A stretch of DNA of 33,958 nucleotides from a virus. The DNA lies in IMG/VR virus record IMGVR_UViG_3300029927_000028, positions 1-33,958 of that record. One strand, given 5' to 3'. Every line of letters starts with the position of its first letter. The first letter of the stretch is position 1. A model generated the notes under the pieces. It had not been told where the DNA came from and made no database searches. It saw nothing but the letters and a program-made list of their open reading frames with translations. Made by a program: the position numbers and the translations under genes. Positions 29,364 to 33,958 of this stretch are shown piece by piece.

Positions 29364-29435
29364 AGCTTGTCCTTTTTGTTCCCCGCCTTCGGCTACACGG
29401 ACGGGAACGCGCTTTTAAGGGGGACAACCCTTAGC
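29364..29435 (-). other. Hairpin between TerS and the next gene
   Basis: On the minus strand GTTCCC/GGGAAC closes a loop holding GTGTAGCCGAAGGCGG. A closely similar loop, GTGTTAGCCGAAGCGG, lies in the hairpin after the gene at 28621 (near 28568-28585). Both follow stop codons. They may be a shared mRNA 3' element. Confidence 0.4.
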
Positions 29436-29852
29436 CTACTTCTTCATGTGTGAGGCTATAAGGGCCTCAAGCTCTGCTGTACTAGCTTGCTGTGCGGGCT
29501 TTATCTCTTTGCCTGCTGTGGTGTGGTCTATGGATTGCTTGGCGCTGTAGCGGTTGCTCCACATGCCCAAGAGCTTCAATCTAGTGTCAACCATAACCCG
29601 CTTGTGTGCAGGGTCTATGTCAACATCATCAGCAATTTCAAGGGCTTGGAAGGATATTGCATCACATCCTTCATCTCGCGCATGTGCGAAAGCTTCCGAA
29701 AAGCCTTCTTGTGCTGACTTCCACAAATATATTGTTGATAACGCTGGCATATGTTTATCGTGTGCGATGTGAGTAATCTTCTCACCTGCTGATATGCGTA
29801 CTAGGATCTCATCACCTAGTTCTTTGGTGTATGCGGAGGGTCTGCCTGTCAT
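29436..29852 (-). CDS. terS: Terminase small subunit, Sf6 gp1-like (138 aa)
   Basis: It begins MTGRPSAYTKELGDEILVRI, then MPALSTIYLWKSAQEGFSEA, FAHARDEGCDAISFQALEIA and RVMVDTRLKLLGMWSNRYSA. This is the complete Sf6-type small terminase pattern: an N-terminal DNA-binding HTH, a central oligomerisation part with the conserved ARDEGCD region and a C-terminal segment. It recognises pac and starts headful packaging with TerL. The ATG overlaps the previous stop (TAATG). Confidence 0.9.
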   Translation of the reverse strand: MTGRPSAYTKELGDEILVRISAGEKITHIAHDKHMPALSTIYLWKSAQEGFSEAFAHARDEGCDAISFQALEIADDVDIDPAHKRVMVDTRLKLLGMWSNRYSAKQSIDHTTAGKEIKPAQQASTAELEALIASHMKK

Positions 29853-30079
29853 TACGCTTCACCGCTAATAGCTATAATGCCGTTGTCTTCAGTGAGGTGT
29901 GCGCCGGGTAGGTGAGTGAGTGCTTCGGCTACTGTTTTTGCTGTAGTTGTCTTCGTGCGAATTATAACTCCGCCGCCTATTACGCCTAATGCTGTGATTT
30001 CTGTGCACTCACTTGTCCCTGCGCCGCTCATGCAGAGGCAGTGGAAGGTCTTGCCGTCGCTTATCACTGTCTCGCCCAC
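29852..30079 (-). CDS. Hypothetical 75-aa structural-type protein
   Basis: A GTG start at 30079 follows AAGGAATTAACT. A second GTG at 30067 lies right after GGGCGAGACA, the ribosome-binding motif used elsewhere in this genome, and may be the true start (71 residues). The protein is glycine/threonine-rich (EITALGVIGGGVIIRTKTTT). It lies between small virion-type genes and TerS. Confidence 0.6.
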   Translation of the reverse strand: MGETVISDGKTFHCLCMSGAGTSECTEITALGVIGGGVIIRTKTTTAKTVAEALTHLPGAHLTEDNGIIAISGEA

Positions 30080-30089
30080 AGTTAATTCC

Positions 30090-30428
30090 TTAGCTTGTTG
30101 TGCAAATCTTGAGTACTGAACCCGCTGCGCCGCCTTCTACAGCGATTAGCCGTGACCCACCTGACATAATAGTTACACCGCCCGTTGATGTGGTTGGGGC
30201 TGTGGTTATTCGTACATAGTGGCTTGATCCAACACTGGTTACAACTGCGTGCGTTGCTGTTGCGGGTGGTGTGCCTGAGTCTGTGCTTGTGGCTGTTGTT
30301 GCAACTACCTCAAAGCTTGAGTTGGTGAAATCAATTGACTTCAAATCAACCGGTGTGTCGTTTACGTTTGTAGCAACCGTTGCGTTATTAGCGCGGAGGT
30401 CTACCCATTCAATTGTTGCAGTACCCAT
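30090..30428 (-). CDS. Virion-type beta-rich protein (112 aa)
   Basis: Threonine, serine and valine-rich (FEVVATTATSTDSGTPPATA), with a glycine-rich end (GGVTIMSGGSRLIAVEGGAA). It begins MGTATIEWVDLRANN. The composition suggests a small structural or adhesion-related protein that works with the spike gene upstream. No family is recognised. Confidence 0.6.
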   Translation of the reverse strand: MGTATIEWVDLRANNATVATNVNDTPVDLKSIDFTNSSFEVVATTATSTDSGTPPATATHAVVTSVGSSHYVRITTAPTTSTGGVTIMSGGSRLIAVEGGAAGSVLKICTTS

Positions 30429-30445
30429 TATAACATGTCCTTCGC

Positions 30446-30820
30446 TTAACTCGCGTTATTTGACCTACTTATTTCGACCCAATTTGTGCCTATAAAAAGC
30501 AACATCATAGAATCTTGGACGTGCGTCAATGAGAAGTCACCGTCTATTCTCAGGTTGCCGCCGCCATCTTTTACCACCACTGTACGAGAATTATCAACGG
30601 CCCGTATAATCAGAAGGTCACCTATATCCCCCCCGTTGATGGTGTCAAGATCATCTGTTGCCGCGTCTGCTTCAGTGTCTATGATGTGGTTAGACATGGT
30701 AATTAAAACAGCGCCAGAAGATATTGTTAGTTCCTCAGGCATTCCAAGATTTAATTTCCCCGAAATGCTAAAATCACCAACCTCGTCACCTATACCGCCG
30801 CTACCAAAAAGACCCGGCAT
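30446..30820 (-). CDS. Tail-associated beta-rich protein (124 aa)
   Basis: It begins MPGLFGSGGIGDEVGDFSIS, a glycine-rich attachment-like N-terminus, then alternating hydrophobic strands (GDLLIIRAVDNSRTVVVKDG and MMLLFIGTNWVEISRS). This resembles short tail fiber or spike-tip proteins. It lies between the spike gene and the small structural genes. Confidence 0.6.
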   Translation of the reverse strand: MPGLFGSGGIGDEVGDFSISGKLNLGMPEELTISSGAVLITMSNHIIDTEADAATDDLDTINGGDIGDLLIIRAVDNSRTVVVKDGGGNLRIDGDFSLTHVQDSMMLLFIGTNWVEISRSNNAS

Positions 30821-30876
30821 ATTAAATTCCTTTAATTGTTTCGGCTAGTCTACTATGGAAGTTAAGGGACCGCAAG

Positions 30877-32088
30877 CTATACAGATGAGCGCTCGCCAAT
30901 GGCTACACTACCGCCGACTGATCCAGTTATATCTGTGTCATCCGTCAGGTTCTTAACCCATACTTCAATACGGTCATTCTCTGCTACGGTTGTTACACCT
31001 CTAAACGGTAAATTTGAGGCCCTGCCTCCTGAACTGATAGTAGTGCTAAACTCTGAACCTACATTTACGTATGAACTTGCGCTATCGTCAAACCTTCGTA
31101 TCTGCACGGCCATCTCATCGTTAGCGCCGCCTGTGAAGGTCAATATACCAGAAACAACAATGTCAATTTCCTGTGTGGACTCAAAAACAAACTCATTGTT
31201 GTTCGAACCTGTAAACCACTGCAACCCGTTGTATGTGGTGGTTCCTGCAAGCTTAACTAATGTGTCAACCATTCCGATTGTGGTTGTTGCAGCGCTGGAT
31301 ATAGACCAGTTGCCGCCAGGGAATGTGTTACTAATACCAATACAGTTTGAGAAATTAGCCTTCACACTAGAAGAGGGGAAATTAGGCAATGCATCGTCTG
31401 CGGCTGTTCTGAAGTTGCTTAATGAGAACCCACCATCAGGGGTGATGTTAGATGGTGCAAAGTCAAATATAGTTGAACTGGCATCTACTGATAACGCGTT
31501 CATATCTGAGCGAACACTTGCGCCCACAAGGAAACCCGTACCAGCTTTAAATAATGTTGCGCCAGATGGCAATAGAATTACAATTGTGTCAACAATAGCT
31601 AAACCACCGGACCACGGGCCGATAAATTCCAGCCCGTCAGCAGGGGCAAAGAATGCAACGTTTCTCGCAAGTAGCTGCCTGTAGCTATCCATTGAACCAA
31701 GGCTTGTGCAATTATTGAAGTTAACAGCGTCAAATTCTATCGCGTCAGAATTTTCGTTATTATCTAGGTCAAACACTTTCGCGCCGGTTCCTGTAACTTC
31801 AATATCCATCATGCGAAGGAATAAATCTCCAGCAAAAACACCATCGTCTACAAATAGAGTTGCGTTGGTTACGCTGGTTGTTAGCTGTGCGATATTGAAA
31901 CCATTCCCCATCAAGGTTAAACCACCCTGCGGAACTATTATGGATTGGCTACCCATATCAATGCTGCCGTCAATTAAATAGGCAACGTCGCTCCTTAGTG
32001 TACCTGCTAGGTCGGAGGCTTTCTGCACTAGTATCTCTGTATCACTACTTGAAGCGAGTTCACCGCCTACGAATTGGTATACCGTCAT
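30877..32088 (-). CDS. Tail spike-like protein (403 aa)
   Basis: The start at ATG 32088 (TTGGAAAC upstream) is preferred to 32118, which has no ribosome-binding site. It begins MTVYQFVGGELASSSDTEIL; residues about 50-270 have the spaced hydrophobic strands of a right-handed beta-helix (SIIVPQGGLTLMGNGFNIAQ, LFLRMMDIEVTGTGAKVFDL), and the C-terminal 100 residues form a beta-sandwich-like domain. It is probably the host-recognition spike. No depolymerase active site could be identified. Confidence 0.6.
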   Translation of the reverse strand: MTVYQFVGGELASSSDTEILVQKASDLAGTLRSDVAYLIDGSIDMGSQSIIVPQGGLTLMGNGFNIAQLTTSVTNATLFVDDGVFAGDLFLRMMDIEVTGTGAKVFDLDNNENSDAIEFDAVNFNNCTSLGSMDSYRQLLARNVAFFAPADGLEFIGPWSGGLAIVDTIVILLPSGATLFKAGTGFLVGASVRSDMNALSVDASSTIFDFAPSNITPDGGFSLSNFRTAADDALPNFPSSSVKANFSNCIGISNTFPGGNWSISSAATTTIGMVDTLVKLAGTTTYNGLQWFTGSNNNEFVFESTQEIDIVVSGILTFTGGANDEMAVQIRRFDDSASSYVNVGSEFSTTISSGGRASNLPFRGVTTVAENDRIEVWVKNLTDDTDITGSVGGSVAIGERSSV

Positions 32089-32202
32089 GATTGTTTCCAA
32101 TATAACGTCTCGCCTCATAAATATTAACTCAGAACAAATATTACAGAACTATCTAAACCCCTTTATATGAACGCGGTTAACAATAACTTTTTCCTTGCGT
32201 TG

Positions 32203-32559
32203 CTATAATACAACATGCCCTTGAATTATCTTAAGCCCATATTCGTTGTATCTTTTAAGGTGTATTAGCTTTCCGTTTGCATCTTTCTTGCTAAGCGGTC
32301 TACCAACTTTTCTAGTTTTCTTAGCCTTCGCCTTAACAAAGTGCTTCGGTACCACGCGGAAAAATAACCCATCTTGTATGTCATGTTTGATTAATCCTTT
32401 CGCCACCAATAAATGCAGCGGCCTTGATAATGCTTCAGGCTCACAGTTTAAATATTTTGCTATCTCAATTACCGACGCATAGCGGTTTAATGTGCCGTTT
32501 AGCGTTTCTATTGCCTTGTATAAATAATCTTTGCTAACTCTCTTTCTTTCGAATATCAT
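32203..32559 (-). CDS. Winged-helix-like DNA-binding protein (118 aa)
   Basis: The N-terminal 70 residues form a winged helix-turn-helix pattern (NRYASVIEIAKYLNCEPEAL, then SRPLHLLVAKGLIKHDIQDG), followed by a basic linker (KAKAKKTRKVGRPLSKKD) with an AT-hook-like GRP. It is the last gene of the early block and lies immediately upstream of the spike gene. It could be a late-gene regulator. Confidence 0.6.
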   Translation of the reverse strand: MIFERKRVSKDYLYKAIETLNGTLNRYASVIEIAKYLNCEPEALSRPLHLLVAKGLIKHDIQDGLFFRVVPKHFVKAKAKKTRKVGRPLSKKDANGKLIHLKRYNEYGLKIIQGHVVL

Positions 32560-32561
32560 AA

Positions 32562-32774
32562 CTATTCCCTAACTAATGCGTTGAACATCAGAACGAATGC
32601 AGCGTATTCCCTGCCGCTGATTGTCCCTGTTGCCCATCCCCAACCGCGTTTCTTGGCTATCTCTGCGGGCATATCCCATGCTGATCGCTCGGGGTGTCCT
32701 TCTAGGTATTGGTCTACAGCTTGAGATGCTGCGATGTGTGCTTTTGATACCTTGTCTATTGATAGATTATTCAT
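32562..32774 (-). CDS. Hypothetical 70-aa helical protein
   Basis: It begins MNNLSIDKVSKAHIAASQAV and includes GWGWATGTISGREYAAFVLM. The start overlaps the previous stop by 8 bases. It is an early operon gene with no recognised domain. Confidence 0.65.
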   Translation of the reverse strand: MNNLSIDKVSKAHIAASQAVDQYLEGHPERSAWDMPAEIAKKRGWGWATGTISGREYAAFVLMFNALVRE

Positions 32775-33003
32775 AGATCACCTCCTTGATTAACCAGTAT
32801 TGAAATTCCCCGTCTTGTCCTGTGCGCTTGTAGACTTTTCCCCCAACAAGAAATAACGCGATGCGCCCTAGATTAGTTCCTACATCTATGAACGACGTCC
32901 GCTGTAAAGTGGCTTTATTGAAATCACTCTCGGATATGATATTGTAGCTGTTAAATTTAAATTCACCCATATCCACCACGTTGATAACTGATGCATTTTT
33001 CAT
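32767..33003 (-). CDS. Hypothetical 78-aa protein
   Basis: The start at ATG 33003 follows GAGGAAGCT and overlaps the end of the upstream gene (stop at 33000) as ATGA. The product (MKNASVINVVDMGEFKFNSY at its start) is beta-rich and soluble. No family is recognised. Confidence 0.65.
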   Translation of the reverse strand: MKNASVINVVDMGEFKFNSYNIISESDFNKATLQRTSFIDVGTNLGRIALFLVGGKVYKRTGQDGEFQYWLIKEVIYE

Positions 33004-33173
33004 AGCTTCCTCGTGTGAATGCGATTGCACTTGCTACATGATCTCTGTTGCACCAGACCTTCACTTGAAGGAAGAAAAACGGTTTCTTCAAATATTACTT
33101 CTAGCGGCCTTGACCATTCTGACCAAGAATGTTTGATCCAGCACGGCACTGTATAAAATAACGATTTACTCAT
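33000..33173 (-). CDS. 57-aa protein with CxxC zinc-ribbon half
   Basis: The ATG at 33173 overlaps the TGA of the replication-like gene as ATGA. Its pattern KHSWSEWSRPLEVIF followed by QQRSCSKCNRIHTRKL is seen in small phage proteins of unknown function with a zinc-ribbon-like end. Confidence 0.65.
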   Translation of the reverse strand: MSKSLFYTVPCWIKHSWSEWSRPLEVIFEETVFLPSSEGLVQQRSCSKCNRIHTRKL

Positions 33174-33841
33174 TTCCAATTCCACTTCTCTGCATAAATT
33201 AGGTGAACTTCGCGGGGTATATCTGTGTTGCGGTGTTCCCATGGGTTATGGCCGGGCATGTATTCTGGCCAGGATTGCGAGCGCTTCATAAAGCTACCTG
33301 CTGGGCCGTCTAGCGTTTCCCTCCACTTGTCTAGGTTCCATTCTGTTGGTGCTTGTGCGTTAGATGCCTCGTAATCCTCCCACCGACGCGCTGAGAGCCA
33401 GCCTTGTGCCATCTTGGGTGTAACTGTAGGCTTTCGCTCGCTTACGGTCTGGCGGGCTGCGTACAGGATTGCCTCCATGAACGCTTCGTCTTTGGTGTCT
33501 TGAATATCCATCCAAGCTTGTGCGGCTTCTGCACGGCTTTTCTTGTAGTCAAACGCATTCCAAAACAACCAGAACTTTTCTAGGTCTGCACCTTTAAGTT
33601 TTTTCTTCTTGCTGGTGGTCAGGAAATCGCCGCCCGGTTCACCTTGGTCGGCATCGCCCCTATTGTAGTTTTTGGACATCTCCCCAAGGATCTCTAACAT
33701 GCTCTCTTTGTTTTTCTCCGGTGAAGGCAACGCGCCAATCATAACCCGTAGTAATGCGCGCTCATGGTCGAAAAGGTTCTCGTCCTTCTCGCACTCTTTA
33801 AGCCAGCGTTCGTTGTATTCTGTTAATTCTCTCTCATTCAT
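33170..33841 (-). CDS. Replication-protein-like ORF (223 aa)
   Basis: The central part, EKFWLFWNAFDYKKSRAEAA, then MEAILYAARQTVSERKPTVT and AQGWLSARRWEDYEAS, matches the C-terminal region of phage replication proteins of the O/DnaT-like kind that normally carry an N-terminal DNA-binding or helicase-loader domain. The N-terminal 75 residues are acidic helix with no visible DNA-binding motif, so it may be an accessory loader that recruits host replication proteins. It follows GGGGCGAGACAA and is coupled to the gene that spans the circular join. Confidence 0.65.
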   Translation of the reverse strand: MNERELTEYNERWLKECEKDENLFDHERALLRVMIGALPSPEKNKESMLEILGEMSKNYNRGDADQGEPGGDFLTTSKKKKLKGADLEKFWLFWNAFDYKKSRAEAAQAWMDIQDTKDEAFMEAILYAARQTVSERKPTVTPKMAQGWLSARRWEDYEASNAQAPTEWNLDKWRETLDGPAGSFMKRSQSWPEYMPGHNPWEHRNTDIPREVHLIYAEKWNWK

Positions 33842-33958
33842 TTGTCTCGCCCCCAGTATTCTCTTGTGGCTTCAGCAAGTGAAATTGCTTCATCGGTTCC
33901 GAGTAATGATCGCAAGAAGTCCGTGTATTGTGTGTCTTGTTCTATTATTTCCCGTTCA
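33838..33958 (-). CDS. Hypothetical 85-aa protein, split by the window ends (3' part)
   Basis: This is the C-terminal part of the gene that begins at 236 at the left end. Bases 33860-33958 duplicate 1-99 and 33838-33859 complete the frame. The TGA stop at 33838-33840 overlaps the ATG of the 223-residue replication-like gene. The function is unknown. Confidence 0.8.
   Translation of the reverse strand, partial: EREIIEQDTQYTDFLRSLLGTDEAISLAEATREYWGRDK
33860..33958. repeat. 99-bp terminal direct repeat, right copy
   Basis: This is the second copy of bases 1-99. Removing one copy leaves a circle of 33,859 bp. It contains the same part of the 85-residue gene as the left end does. Confidence 0.95.

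Noticed and set aside
30899-31684. 261-codon plus-strand frame
   Set aside because: It is a shadow of the tail spike gene, with no ribosome-binding site and repetitive low-information sequence.
1-33958. CRISPR arrays, insertion sequences, tRNA genes, integrase or att sites
   Set aside because: No regularly spaced repeats, transposase, cloverleaf or tyrosine recombinase pattern was seen on either strand.

Overview
The window is a complete small bacteriophage genome, assembled as a circle and opened inside a gene. The first 99 bases recur exactly as the last 99 (1-99 = 33860-33958), and one reading frame (an 85-residue protein) runs without a break across the join. The unique length is therefore 33,859 bp. 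The phage is short-tailed (podovirus-like) with an Sf6/P22-type headful-packaging head. It has an Sf6-like small terminase, a large terminase, a P22-sized portal, scaffold, coat, a decoration-like protein, a head-tail adaptor, a gp10-like tail protein and three consecutive Q/A-rich ejection-type proteins. There is no tape measure, sheath, RNA polymerase or DNA polymerase. Lipobox proteins and an overlapping Rz/Rz1 spanin pair point to a Gram-negative host. No integrase was found. The host genus cannot be read from the sequence.

Layout. Almost everything is on the minus strand, read from about 3,900 leftward through the circular join (236 to 1, then 33,859 onward) and on to 9,288. The order is an early block (3872 to 1, then 33841 to 32203: small coupled genes, ERF annealing protein, DUF1367, HNH endonuclease, a replication-protein-like ORF, a winged-helix protein), tail spike and accessory structural genes (32088-29852), TerS (29852-29436), about 3 kb of accessory genes with a 508-base non-coding stretch (29363-26558), TerL-portal-scaffold-coat (26482-20408), decoration, adaptor and tail proteins (20392-16239), a GNAT acetyltransferase, ejection proteins (15822-11595), and a membrane/lysis block (11598-9288). 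The only plus-strand block is 3999-9295: an HTH-like gene, an M15 peptidase endolysin, many tiny translationally coupled genes, a PD-(D/E)XK-like DUF1064 protein and a Ref/DUF968-like HNH protein. Inside this block lies one reversed gene (6637-6095), a serine-recombinase homologue that appears to have lost its catalytic serine.

Control. A textbook divergent promoter pair sits between 3872 and 3999, each promoter carrying a copy of a 10-bp direct repeat that could be an operator. A second, face-to-face promoter pair sits beside the recombinase-like gene. Most genes in the operons overlap as ATGA or TAATG, so translation is coupled.

Most unusual signals: (1) two families of short repeats that mark gene boundaries in the plus-strand block, one just after the start codon of seven successive small genes (4635-6104) and one 28-32 bases before the start codons of four genes (6933-8276); (2) a 473-base non-coding region full of inverted repeats directly upstream of the HNH gene, possibly a group I-like or other structured RNA; (3) the catalytically altered serine recombinase, whose 3' end cuts off the last member of repeat family 1; (4) a 508-base non-coding region behind a terminator between TerS and TerL; (5) a lipoprotein with ClpP-like serine-protease motifs in the same interval.
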